Below, piece after piece: positions 1 through 11,300 of a stretch of 64,000 nucleotides of DNA. Origin of the DNA: Toxotes chatareus (lineage: Eukaryota; Chordata; Actinopteri; Toxotidae); NCBI GenBank assembly GCA_016801885.1, contig CM028900.1, forward strand, positions 3,568,001 to 3,632,000, read 5' to 3'. The translations under genes were made by a program, and so were the position numbers. The notes under the pieces are model-generated. The model was not told the origin of the DNA, did no database searches, and saw only the letters and a program-made list of their open reading frames with translations. How positions within the stretch are numbered: the stretch's first letter is position 1; each line of letters starts with the position of its first letter.

Positions 1-801
1 ATTTGCACTATGAGACGAACACAATGGACACATCAAGTGTCCGTTGTGTTCGTCGTTGTGGTCGCTGATTTCTTTTTGGCTTTGTGTCTGATCATGCACA
101 GAATTAAAATCTTTTTAAACGTTTCTCAGATGCCTTAATGTATTTTGTTTACCTTTGTTTTAAATTTATTTTGCAGGAAACGGCAGTGGTGTTGGATTAT
201 TATATAGATTATTATATAAACTCATTTTGACTTTAAAATATTTGCATTTTATGGTAGAAAATGTCCATATTGATTAATCTTGCCTCTCTGAGGGGTCCTG
301 GTAGTTCCCCACTTCACAAAGATTCACCCTGTTTTGAGGTTCTTTAAAGTCCAACTATCTTCTCTGTGATCATCATATTAAATAGTCTATTCCAGAAATC
401 TGTCTAAAACTAACATGAATGCAGTGTACCTATTCCAAGAAAGTTATCTTAAAATGTAAATTGTAAATGACTCCAAGCTTCTGTATCTTTTCATGTCAGA
501 ATGCCAACAGTGTGTAAAGCTGCCATCAAAGCAAAAGGTGGCAACTTCAAAGAATCTAAAATATAAAACATATTGTGGTTGGTTTGAGACTTTTTTCCAT
601 GTGTTCCTTCATAGTTTTGATGTCTTCAGTATGAATCTACAATGTAGAGAAACCGTTGAATGAGAAGGAGTGTCCAAACTTTTCACTGGTACTGGACTGT
701 GAAACATGTGACTTCCTCCGGAGGTTGAGAAAGTGTCATAAATGTACCGTCGTCTCTGCAGCACCACTGAAACTGCAGGAAATCGTTGGCATTCATGAGC
801 G
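1..801. other. AT-rich flank upstream of first lectin gene; no gene seen
   Basis: No exon I can support. A short open frame at 656-901 overlaps the true first exon of the lectin gene in another frame and looks accidental. An imperfect hairpin lies at 14-54 (see findings). A possible acceptor at about 175 could belong to a terminal exon of a gene outside the window, but nothing recognisable follows it. Confidence 0.5.
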
Positions 802-3800
802 ATGGAGGAAATCTGTATCAGCGTCCAGCATGTTAGGTCTGTTGAACAGAAACATTCAACAAATCAGACAGGTGAGATTGAACCGACAGGCTGAGCTGTG
901 ACAGATGAATGTTATCATCTGTGATTATTACTGTGGTATAACTGACTGTTTTCCCTGGTCTGCTCTCTGTTCAGGTCCGAGTGGCTCTGAGAGGAGACTT
1001 TATTGGGGTGTGGTTCTCTCTTTGGGGCTGCTCAGTGTTTTCCTGCTGGCTGGGCTCATTGGACTCTGTGTTTACCGTGAGTTTGGTTTTCGTGACTTTA
1101 CACCAGTTTGAACTTGTGATTTTCAGGAGTCCGGAAGATTCACCTGGTTTACCATGGAGCCTGTTTGCCATTCTGGCTTTTCTTCTTTCTTGTCTTTTTT
1201 TTTTTTCAGTTTTTTCCTTTGTTGTCCTTTAAAGCACTTTTTAAATCTGTTTTAGTACCATAGGAAAAAATTAAGCACCTCATGAAATTCTTTTTTTTAT
1301 AAATACATTTTGGTATGTTGTAAAGTCATATTCAAGCAGCTGGACCTGCAAAACTATGTACATGAACATGTCAACATTAAGAGCATCTCCTTTTGCTAAT
1401 TTTAAGTTTAAAAAAATGCCAGTTGTCTAATAAAAGATGAGATGTTATTATAAAGACACTAGAGCAGCGTTTGGGTTTGTTATGTCTTTCTACCCATGGT
1501 TTGGTCCACAATCTATAAAACCACAGAAATGCACTTCAGCCACTGATCGACTTCATAAACATAAATTTAGACTTGATTTTTGAATATCTGTCATAATCCA
1601 GGGGCACAGTCTGAAATTTATTTTGTGTTTCCCAAACATGTATCTTGATTTCTTTCAGACCATAACTCACTTGAGGAGAGAGACCGGCTGAATGCCGGCC
1701 TCATCAACATGACTAAAGAGGTGGACAGGCTTCACCGTTTGTCCAAACAGAGTAAGTGCTCATGTTTTATTACTGAGAGCTTCAGAAGATGTCCCAGACT
1801 AAAACATGTTCACTCAGCATTGTGTCAGTTATTGTCAGTTTTATTTCTCATAAACTTTCCCCTCCTTACAAGCAGGGAAGCAGACTGTGATCTCCTTATT
1901 AACAGTGCAGCTTATTTGTGCGGTGATTTCTGAGCTGTAAAGTTAATACCCAGGAATCTTTGGAGTGTGAGTGAGCACAACAGGAAAACAGCAACTTACG
2001 GGCCGAAAACATTGTCGTCTACTGAACCACAGGCTGAAGGGCAGGGCTGTTATCTGATCTGATCTTTAATTTGAACCTTTTTTGGTTTGATGTGTCTTCC
2101 AGAGAAAGTTTGTCCTACAGGATGGAAGATGTACGACTGTGTCTGTTACTTTCTCTCCTCCGAGTCTGACTCTTGGGACCGAGGCAGCCAAGACTGCAGA
2201 GACAGAGGAGCACATCTGGTGATCATAGACAGTCCTGAAGAACAGGTAGCTGCTGTCACTTTTTCTTTCTTTCTTTCTTTTTCTTTCTTTCTTTTTTTTT
2301 TTTTTTTTGTTGTTGAGCTGAGTTCGTGTTTGAGATTCGTGTTTGTGATCAAACTTTTGGCTGATGAACGTTGTTCTTCCTCCAGCACTTCACTTTGCGT
2401 CCTCTCCAATGGACTGTTTGACCACATATAGGAAAGAGCTGCAGTTGTGATGATCCGGTTCTATTAGACTGCGTGGATCCAGATATCAGTATGTTTTAAC
2501 CATAACGTGCGCAGCGCGCTCGGCACCCGGAAGCTGTCCCACTGCGCCGTTCCGAAAGCGTTCACAATTCTTTTCCATCCCTGGAACCAAGGCACTAAAT
2601 TCATGTCAAAAGTATTTTCGCAGGTCATGACGGAACTTAACGTTAAACATAAAAAAACTAGCCCTCACACCATCCAGATCTCCCATGGTGCGCTGGAACG
2701 CTTCCATCAGACGCTGAAAACCACGCTGCGAAAACACTGCTTTGAGTCAAGTATGGAGCGGGACCAGGGGCTTCCACCACTGGAAGCCCCTGGGCTTCCA
2801 GTGGTGGAAGAGAAACCACTGAGGAGAAACCACTGAGGAAACCTTGGGCGTCAGTCCCCCTGATCTTGGGTTTTGCCACACACACCCTGCTTTCCTTCCG
2901 CCTCCTTGAAGAGCCTTAGGTTCAGCATGATGTGAGCTCGTTCCGAGACCGTCTCCAACACGCGCGTCAGGCAATCTGGCACAGTCATGGTCCGAAATGA
3001 AAAATTTAAATTTAAAAAAATTTATGCCCGTGTGGCGAAGTTTTGGAGCTGCTTCCAATCGCTGGATCCAGCCTACAAGTCCAGTCAATAGCTCGTGGAA
3101 AAGAAAACCAGTAACACCAATGCAGACCAGTAACACCAATGCAAAAAAAAAAAAAAAATTCTGCAGTTCTGAAGTTTGTGAGACTTTACTTTCTCGTGTG
3201 GTCATGCGCTGGTTCCGTCTTCTGCAGGATTTCAGGCTGAAGCTCGTCCGTGAGAAAACCACCGAACATGTAACTGCGGACGCCTTGTCTTGATCTGTCC
3301 AGAGTTCCGCTTAAAAGTAAACATTATAGGGGATGTTTAACTCTAAGGAACGGGGATGTTGTGACTGCCATGGTTTTGGTTGTGTGTGTGTGAAAGTGTG
3401 AACGACGTGTGAGCGTGTGTGAGCGTAAATGCGCCAGGACGAGGACGGGTCATGATTCTGTTTTTCTTGTTAATGGCTTATAATTGATCTATAAAACATT
3501 AGTAAAGTGTTTATTTACCATAAATAAAGCCATTAATCACTTACCTGCTCATAAACCCTTTATAAATGTGGTCTGATCAGAAAGTGGCACCACAATATGT
3601 CCTGTCTGAACATTTGCTGGATGCATACTTGGTATTTCAGTTGTATAGAGTTCACAGAAGATTCATAGAATCTGAACCAAACAGGAAAGTCAGCTCCAAA
3701 CCCTCAAATTCATGGTTATGATTGTAATTATGAGCAGTGTAGGTTCTCTAACCTGAACCTTAGTTGCTTGCAGAGCAGCAACTTGTGGCCTCGTCACACA

Positions 3801-4398
3801 GGGCAGTGGATGAGGTCAGGCTGCAACACTATGGTAATAAGCTAAAAATGTAAATACAGGCTTTCTCTCCTTTGAACAGGAACTTCTCTCTAAAATCATC
3901 AGTGAACGCTTTTGGATTGGTTTGAACGACAGAGACAATGAGTCCAACTGGAAATGGGTCGATGGGACTCCACTTAACATACAGTAAGACATACAGTAAA
4001 TTAACAGTCCTACACGTTGTTGGAATATAGACACATAGAGTTTACAGTCATTATTCTACATTAGTTTTTTTTTTTAATGGGTGATTGTCTAAATAAATTT
4101 ACTAGAATCAAACTGCTGATGATTGGAATCTCCAGTATTTCTTGTAAGATCAGCCGCTGTACATAGAAAAAATCCTGTCAATTCATTTGTTGATCTGGGG
4201 GTCAATGCTGTGAAAGCTCACATTCTCATTCACCTCCCCAGGTACTGGGCGAAAAATCAGCCAGATAACGGCCGAGGAGATCCACAATGGGGCAAAGAGG
4301 ACTGTGTAGAAGTCACAGCTGGTGTGAGATATGATGAAAGCTGGAATGATCTGCGGTGTAATGCCACTCTGCCATGGATCTGTGAAAAATTGCCTTAG
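802..4398 (+). CDS. CD209/CLEC4-like type II C-type lectin receptor, copy A (6 exons)
   Basis: Exons read as 802-871, 975-1076, 1659-1751, 2103-2245, 3880-3983 and 4242-4398. All junctions are GT-AG and in phase; the total is 669 nt, or 222 aa. The product has a cytoplasmic tail (residues 1-31), a membrane segment (about 35-56), a short neck of about 31 residues and a C-type lectin domain from C92 (CPTGW) to the end. Lectin landmarks are WIGL in exon 5, QPD at 177-179 and WND at 205-207. In this family QPD usually means galactose-type and EPN mannose-type binding, so a cell-surface, calcium-dependent galactose-type receptor is inferred. The start is chosen because ATG GAG GAA recurs at the same place in copies B and C. 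Copy A has Cys at residue 5 where B and C have Tyr. Intron 4 (1.6 kb) carries retroelement debris. The donor of exon 4 (GTAGCT) is weak. The exact ortholog is not assignable. Confidence 0.85.
2259..2309 (+). repeat. (TTTC)n/poly-T low-complexity tract
   Basis: TTTC units grade into a T run immediately downstream of lectin exon 4, within intron 4. Confidence 0.9.
2507..3292 (+). mobile_element. Degenerate LTR-retroelement pol remnants (integrase and RNase H pieces)
   Basis: Around 2560-2745 the plus-strand translation matches the retroelement integrase core, with motifs such as GALERFHQTLK. Weaker integrase C-terminal similarity continues, with frame breaks, to about 2995 (SPPDLGF, then FRDRLQHAR). 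At about 3195-3292 a second piece resembles the end of an RNase H domain (LLQDF followed by TADALS and a stop). In an intact Ty3/Gypsy-type pol, RNase H precedes integrase; here the order is reversed, so the locus is rearranged or made of two fragments. A 19-bp perfect hairpin (2771-2810) and a roughly 14-bp tandem duplication (about 2810-2837) interrupt the integrase part. No intact frame remains. It lies wholly within intron 4 of lectin copy A. Confidence 0.75.
2771..2810. repeat. Perfect 19-bp inverted repeat with 2-nt loop
   Basis: The arms 2771-2789 and 2792-2810 are exact reverse complements separated by CT. The hairpin lies inside the retroelement remnant and appears to be a later rearrangement. 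Confidence 0.95.
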
Positions 4399-4939
4399 CA
4401 TTTGAGTTTAATACTTAAAGTATTAAGGTATAAATTAAAATATTTGAATGCAGGATGCCACTTGGATGCTTAGCCACTTGATTCCTTTGATTGAGTATTT
4501 CTGGGTAAAATAACATGAAAATGAAAGCATCACAACCTTTGCTGTCCAGCCTGGAAACTTCTCTGCAGTATATTAAAATTTTAATTTTAAACTTAGATGT
4601 GGCTGTTTTTATGTGTAAAAAAATATATATATACATATATACTGACAATGTGGGAACAAAGCAATTCTACAGTCTGCTCCTTTAGCTGTTGATTACCGTA
4701 ATTATCCTGTGTACAGTCCTCTTATTATGTGGAAACCATAAAAATATGAATTCCTTATGATTTAAGATGCTCAACCAACACAAACAGTTTCCTCCAGTCA
4801 ATGCTGTGACAAACCCAGCCCACTCTCATCATTCTGTTATCGGTCCATGAGCTTTGTTTCTGCTGCCGGTGATTGTAGATGTGAACGCCCTGGTCAGTGA
4901 TCCAAAAACTACAAACCTAATCCTTTCAGTTGTTTTAGG

Positions 4940-5042
4940 AACACTGACCTGCCCCTTCCTTATCTTATCTTTTTACTTCCTCTCCATTGAGCCTGGTTCT
5001 TGGCCACGAGGCAAACAGGACTGCAGAGACAGTGTTTGCAGC
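4940..5042 (+). pseudogene. Orphan lectin-domain first exon (relic)
   Basis: The translation YFLS then GSW then KQDCRD around 4970-5030 matches the middle of the first lectin exon of copies A-C. The frame stops at once (CSL then stop at about 5046-5048). The CPxGW start and the VIDSPEEQ end are lost, and no partner exons are seen nearby. It shows that another lectin copy once stood between A and B. Confidence 0.7.
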
Positions 5043-5048
5043 CTGTGA

Positions 5049-6077
5049 AGTCTGTGTGTTTGCATGTACTGGAAGTTACTAACACTTCAAATGAATTAGT
5101 CATTTTAAAGTGACTTATTGAAAGACATTTGTTTTCATTCAGTGCTGAACACTGATGCAACACTGGACTTTTTTAGTTGGGATTCTCCTGAAATTAGTCT
5201 TTAGAAACATAATGGAAAGGTCAGACCACAGGTCTCCGTCTCCGTCCGTGGGAGGACACATTGCTTCATTGCAGATCTCCCTGTAACCCTGGCCCGCAGT
5301 CAGTCCACTTCCTTTTGAGTAATAACAGATGGAAAAAAAACACAAGGATTAGTCACGGATCAGACATGGATTTATATATCCTGTATATGTGAAATTAATC
5401 TCATCCCATCGATCAGGTTACAGAGCAGACTAGTCGTTTGGACTAGTGGTACTGGAAACCTTTGAGGTGGAACTGGCCTGTTTAGGAACAATTTACCATT
5501 GAACCCAAACATTAGATACATATTTACTTGGCATTCATAAACAAGAGGTGGTATGGTTTGTTGTGCAGCACATGCAGCGGCGTCTGATTGTCGAATGAAC
5601 CTTCATTCTGTAGAAACTGGGTGCTGCTGGAGTATTAAACTCAAAGGTGAGTGTGCTGGTTCTGTTGGTGTTGGGTGACGTGTGCTTGACTTTCAGGTAC
5701 GTGGGCGAGGACTCCATAAGCTAAAAAAAATAGAATCTGAATCAGAATCAGCTTCATTCGCCAAGTACGCATACACATACAAGGAATTGTTTGCCGACTA
5801 AACCAATTAGTTCCTACTGAAGATGTAAATATTACAAAATATATATATATATAGATACACATGATATATAAATATAAATGTATATGTTTGATTTTTAAGC
5901 GTTAGTAAAATTAATAATTTGTTGGTTTTGGTGTTTTCATGGGATTTTCTTTCATAAACCACTGTCATGATGTTCTCTTATTTTGATATTTGATGGAACT
6001 GCAGAGCGACCATAATAAAATCAGTGATGGTGTCTGACTACTATCAAAAGAGTTTATTTATTTTTATATTTCACCAG
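5049..6077. other. Spacer with interspersed repeat; no confident gene
   Basis: It contains the repeat at 5733-5800 and a short TA-rich tract at about 5838-5855. A small exon-like segment (about 5611-5645, between a CTGTAG acceptor and a GTGAGT donor) is possible but unsupported. Confidence 0.4.
5733..5800 (+). repeat. LINE-tail-like interspersed repeat
   Basis: The phrase GAATCAGAATCAGCTTCATT, then CCAAGTACGC and ACATACAAGGAATT, is a 3' tail very common in teleost genomes, usually attributed to L2-like elements. The family is assigned from memory. Confidence 0.6.
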
Positions 6078-6606
6078 GGTCAGTCTGTTTCTCTCAGCTT
6101 CACCAGCCTTCTGGATGGTGGCCTCAACTACTGCAACCTCTACAACCTGCTGGCAGGTGAGCACACAGCACACACAGACATACAACATGAAAATCTGGCA
6201 CTATATTTGCACGAGTATTGCTCACATTATGTGTTGCTGTGGTTGTACTTTATTAAAACATAGAATTCAGAGGCATTTGTGTTTATAGGAAGACTAAAGG
6301 TATAATGATGTAATTTCCACCCATCTGTGTTTGTGAATGAATGCTTTGATTTTAGCGAGTGTCCTGACCTCGGCCCCGGGTTTCATGGAGATGACCAATG
6401 AATGGGCCTGTCTGGGCTACAGACTCTCCAGCAGCCTAACAAGCTCAGATGCTGAAATCACCCCTGGAAATCTGGAGAATGTAATCCACATCGGAGTTTT
6501 CTTGTCCAGTAGACGGACTAATCCGTCTTCTTTATCCCGACTTCAGCTGGTTCAAAATGCCACTTTTTTTTTTTTTTTTAACCTTTCGGTCTTTGAGGCC
6601 TTCTGA
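6078..6606 (+). CDS. Two exons of an unrecognised gene (3' end)
   Basis: Exon a (6078-6156) lies between TTTCACCAG and GTGAGC. Exon b (6356-6606) follows TTTTAG. They join in phase (GCG) and read GGLNYCNLYNLLA, then APGFMEMTNEWACLGY, with several aromatic residues and cysteines, before a tail ending in TGA. An AATAAA lies 130 nt after the stop. Base composition and codon use look coding, but I do not recognise the family. The low-complexity tail (a run of Phe from poly-T) suggests that the original C-terminus has decayed. No upstream exons could be identified, so it may be a pseudogene or a partial gene. It is not a lectin domain. Confidence 0.35.
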
Positions 6607-6735
6607 CATCTGAACTGTTGGTTTTTCCACAGCCCTGATTGAAATGCAGGACTATTTTAAATAATTTAATTGCTAATTTTAAATCATGCCAACAAAGTTG
6701 TATGGTACTTTGGTGAACTTGTATTGTGTATGCCT

Positions 6736-6741
6736 AATAAA
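6736..6741 (+). terminator. Polyadenylation signal AATAAA
   Basis: Canonical hexamer 130 nt downstream of the stop of the unrecognised two-exon gene. Confidence 0.45.
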
Positions 6742-7220
6742 CAAATGTGACTTGGCTGGTTTGGACATATCTTGGAATCATTGGGTTTTTTTCCATCAAC
6801 AAATATTTTTAAATCCCTTTAAGCTTCACAATAAATGTGAAGAGTCTGCCAAAGAGTGAGCATCAGCGCAAACATTTTCCCCATGAGCAACAAATGAAAA
6901 GCTCACTCTGAGAAGGAGCTTCATAGAAAATATAACATGAAATGTTTACTCAAACTGTTTGCTCTGTGAACTGGTGGCTTGGGTAAGTCAAACATTTTGG
7001 TTTTATCAAACATAGTGTTTTCATATTAAGACCCTTATTCTTTGGTTTTGCTTTCGGTCACATTTAACGTGTGAAATTTCCTCTTTCAAAAAAGATTGTA
7101 GATTAAAAACTGTTTTTGTGACTTCCTGAAATGTGACTTCCTGTCAAATAAGAGAGTAACATATAGTAAGTTGTCCTGTGGAGCTCGTACCCTAAGAGAC
7201 AGCTGGCATTCTTGTGAGTG

Positions 7221-8019
7221 ATGGAAGAAATCTGTGTCAATGTTGAATGTGACCAGTCTGTTCAATTAAGACTTTCAAAAGCGATGGGTAAGAATTTTCA
7301 GTCAGACAGAAATGTTGACAGACTGATCTCTACAGGCATGTCTGTCATTAATCCATCGTTATTGTCATTATTACTGTTACTGCTGCAAAATTGATTACAT
7401 TCACCACTCTGAGAGTCCTCAGAGCTTAAATCAGCTTTTTATTTATGTTGCATTTCACCGGCCTCATTCTCTTCTTTTCATCCTCTCATGCGTTCTTACA
7501 GTGTTTGTCTTTTCTCTTTGCTTCTCCTAATGTTCCCAGTTTTTCTTTATGTACAAACCTTCTATATTTTGTGAATGAGGACTTTTTACCATAAAGTTAA
7601 ACTTCTGTAACAAAACGATGCAGGCAGAGGTCTGGATGTCATGATCCTCACCTTTCATTTCAAACTGCAGCACGGCATAAAGAAGGTGATTGTTATGCAC
7701 ATCTCTTTAACTCGTACAGTAAAAAGTAACTTAGTGAGCAGGCCTCTTTGAAACTATTCAGGAAGTTGTGCGTAAATGTGGTGAAATCTTATAGCATCTT
7801 GTGGGTTGTTTTTTTTCTTCTTGTTTTTCTGTTGTTGTCTTGTTTTCCCAGACCAGACCTCCGCTGCATATTTCTCCATTATCAAAGCCAACCTGACTGA
7901 GCAACTCCAGGCCAGTAATATCAAGTTTTCCTCCTTGTCTGAAGAGAGAGACCTGCTGAATACCAACCTCCCTGAAGTGACTGAAGAGCTGAACAGGATT
8001 CAGAGTTTGTCCAGACAGA
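7221..8019 (+). pseudogene. Broken lectin gene copy: cytoplasmic and neck exons only
   Basis: Exon 1-like sequence at 7221-7287 (ATG GAA GAA, reading MEEICVNV, donor GTAAGA) and a neck exon at 7852-8019 (168 nt, open, acceptor TTTTCCCAG, donor GTGAGT) match copy B. The membrane exon is missing: intron 1 sequence at about 7400 runs directly into the intron 2 sequence that follows the membrane exon in copy B (from 7423). No lectin-domain exons lie between 8019 and the start of copy B at 8385. Without a membrane anchor or lectin domain it cannot make a receptor. Confidence 0.75.
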
Positions 8020-8090
8020 GTGAGTCACATTTGTGGCTGTAGCACCGTACACACAGTGCAGAAGAGCACCTCAGGTCATTATGACACAAA
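7423..8090 (+). repeat. Segmental duplication, copy 1 (no LTR)
   Basis: About 668 bp covering intron 2 and the neck exon. It is nearly identical to 8689-9757 once the solo LTR and one target-site copy (400 bp) are removed (669 bp). Homology starts at AGCTTAAATCAGC and ends at GACACAAA in both copies. Confidence 0.9.
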
Positions 8091-8297
8091 GGAAATTTTG
8101 AGCACCATTAAAATTTAGCACGAGCCTCCACATTGGGGTATGAGAACAATGACCTGGATGAATGAGAACATTCACAGACATTTAGCACGTTAGCATTCTA
8201 ACTGGCATTTATTGTGTTTTTTCATACGGAAGTGAAGTGCCACACAAACCTTTTTTTTTAGCACAATTTTAAATTGTGACTTCCTTAAAACAGACAC

Positions 8298-8307
8298 AAA
8301 CTGAAAC
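8298..8307 (+). promoter_or_regulatory. ISRE/IRF-like site upstream of lectin copy B
   Basis: AAACTGAAAC fits the IRF consensus RAASTGAAAS and lies 78 bp before the ATG. It is conserved at the matching place before copy C. An ETS/IRF-composite-like GGAAGTGAAG is further upstream at about 8228. Function is inferred from motif match only. Confidence 0.35.
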
Positions 8308-8384
8308 CAAGAAGATAGTGCTCATTCGCCTGAACCGTGATGCAGATCTGACGCGCTCTGAGAAAGCTGACAACACTGTGAGCA

Positions 8385-11300
8385 ATGGAGGAAATCTACG
8401 TGAACACTGAAGACATGAAGTCCTTCAACCAGAGTCCTTCAACAAGTCCCCCAGGTAAAGATGTTTAGATGAGGAGGCTGACAGACCGAGCTGTGAATAA
8501 ATTTATGTTATCACCTTTTGTTCCTGTAAAATTTCCTGTATTCACTGCTCTGTTCTGTGTTCAGGTCCCAGGAGCTCCGAGAGGAGATTTCATGGAGGAG
8601 TTGTTCTCTCTCTGGTGCTGCTGAGTCTTTTCCTGCTGGCTGGACTCATCGTCTTCTTTGTCCTCTGTGAGTCTGGTTCGCATTTAAAAGCTTAAATCAG
8701 CTTTTTATTTATGTTGCATTTCACCAGCCTCATTCTCTTCTTTTCATCCTCTCATGCGTTCTTACAGTGTTTGTCTTTTCTCTTTGCTTTTCCTAATGTT
8801 CCCGGTTTTTCTTTATGTACAAACCTTCTATATTTTGTGAATGAGAACTTTTTTACCATAAAGTTAAACTTCAGTAACAAAACGATGCAGGCAGAGGTCT
8901 GGATGTCATGAACCTCAACTTTCATTTCAAACTGCATCACGGCATAAAGAAGGTGATTGTTATGCACATCTCTTTAACTCGTACAGTAAAAAGTAACTTA
9001 GTGAGCAGGCCTCTTTGAAACTATTCAGGAAGTTGTACGTAAATGTGGTGAAATATTACAACATCTTGTGTGTTATGTATATGGGGTTTGGACTGTTTCT
9101 ATATGTTTGTGGTTTGGTGTTTTGTTCCCTCTGCCTCTTGTGGGAGGTTCCTTTCTGTTAGAGTGGAGAGGCGTGGTTTCCTGCTGGCTGGAGGTTGGCA
9201 CACCTGCACCTTATTTTCCTGTCTTCACTCCTTTAAAGCCGGAGCTAGGCTTCACTTCCACACTGGATTGTCCTACCTTCAGTGAAACCCACCTGTGTCC
9301 AGAATCGCTCCTCCAGCCAGAAACCTGCCAGCCACGCCGTTCTGCCTCCGCTCCTCTAACAGTTCTTTTGGACTCGTTTTGTGTTGTTTATTCCCATTAA
9401 ATTGACCTTTACCTGCCATCTGCCTGTGGTCTGCTTCTGGGTCAACACTCAAACCTGACCTAACATTGTGGGTTGGTTTTTTTCTTCTTGTTTTTCTGTT
9501 GTTGTCCTGTTTTCCCAGACCAGACCTCCGCTGCACATTTCTCCATTATCAAAGCCAACCTGACCGAGCAACTCCAGGCCAGTAATATCAAGTTTTCCTC
9601 CTTGTCTGAAGAGAGAGACCTGCTGAATACCAACCTCACTGAAGTGACTGAAGAGCTGAACAGGATTCAGAGATTGTTCAGGCAGAGTAAGTCACATTTG
9701 TGGCTGTAGCACCGTACACACAGTGCAGAAGAGCACCTCAGGTCATTATGACACAAACAGAATGTTGAAACTATTGTAATTTAAATAAACTGTGTAGAAA
9801 TATGTGAAAACGTGCTGAACAGCACACTGCACCCAGAGGCCACATACACTCAGCTCAGCTCTTGTCTAACACCCTCAAAGATGAGCTTTACTTGGTAAAA
9901 TGACAGGAAATCCAACTCATATGCAACAGGCTACACACCCACTCAGCATAAACTGTTCTGTTTTTTTTTGTCCAACAACCACGGCAGCTGTCACTAACCT
10001 GTACAGATGTTTTAATAGCAAAGGCCAAAATGTAATAAATCTGTGGAAATGATGTTGAATTCAAGACAGACCCTGAAGAGTCCAGGTTTCCCTGGATCCA
10101 CATGGGTGAATTCTACGCAGCATATCAAATGGTCAATGTTGGCACGTTATGTGACTCACAATAGTAGAATTGGATCTTGACAGTGTTTGGGATCCAATTC
10201 TGTTCTGACTTTGTGTGTTTTTAACCCTCAAACTGTAACTTTGAACATGCTCCTTATGTATATTGTTATATGTTACAGGGGGAACTTGTCCTGCAGGGTG
10301 GAGGAGGTTCTATGGCACCTGTTATCTCGTGTCCACTAACTCTGATTCTTGGGGAAAAGCCAGACAAGACTGCAGAGACAGAGGAGCAGATCTGGTTGTC
10401 ATAGACAGTGCTGCAGAACAGGTACATTGATGTTTGTCTGTTTGTGTGTCTGTGAGGGCGTTTATAATGGATCTGTCAGTCAGCTCGTCCTGTGTGCATG
10501 TAACACCTTTTGCTGGGTTTGGAGTAACAATTCATGACACATTTTCCATGAGGCCATGAAGCGTTTTCACACAGCTGCTGCCCTTCAGACCAAATAGCAG
10601 TCAGCCACATGGGCTCTGCACCATCTTTAGCAAGCTAGACAACATTGCTTTGGCCTTCCACTGTGTTTTAATGTGGTGTGTAATGTTGTATGCATTGGTT
10701 CACTAAATGATCTGAATGGCAGTTTAACATTATCTGTAGAAATGTTCCTGTAAATGTCAGTCAACATGAAAACATTAGAAATAATTTTCTGCACAGTTTA
10801 ATGAATTAAAGAAGTGCAGTTATTGCATTTCATTGAAAAAAGGTTAAAAAATTTTTTCTTGTGTTCAAACAGACATTCCTGTCTAATCTTGTGGAGGATC
10901 AAATTGTGAGTTGGATTGGTTTGACTGACATGGATGAGGAGGACACCTGGAAATGGATTGATGGAACTCCACTAACTCTAAGGTCAGGCTTGAATGGTTT
11001 GCGACTTTGTAGGACATTGATGTGGTGTTAAAAAACGGAAGACAGTGTGACTGCATCTGTATATGGGAACTGGTTTTCTGGTTTTCTCACACACACTTGA
11101 GTGTCACCAAATACTCAGAATTCTCAGTGAAAACCATTGTGGCTCACTCTGCTGGGAAAGAGCTGCACGAATGTACCAGTCTCTCTTTCACACATCAGAC
11201 CAGAGTGTAAAAACACCCTGAATCAGTGTGGGCTGTGTTTTAATTAAACAGATATGCAAAGTTCTGATCATGTCAGAGTATTTTTAATTTGCACTGATCT

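Noticed and set aside
656..901. 81-aa open frame overlapping lectin exon 1
   Set aside because: Its frame differs from the ATG GAG GAA frame shared by all lectin copies.
2747..3262. 171-aa minus-strand open frame
   Set aside because: It lies antisense to the retroelement remnant, where pol similarity is on the plus strand.
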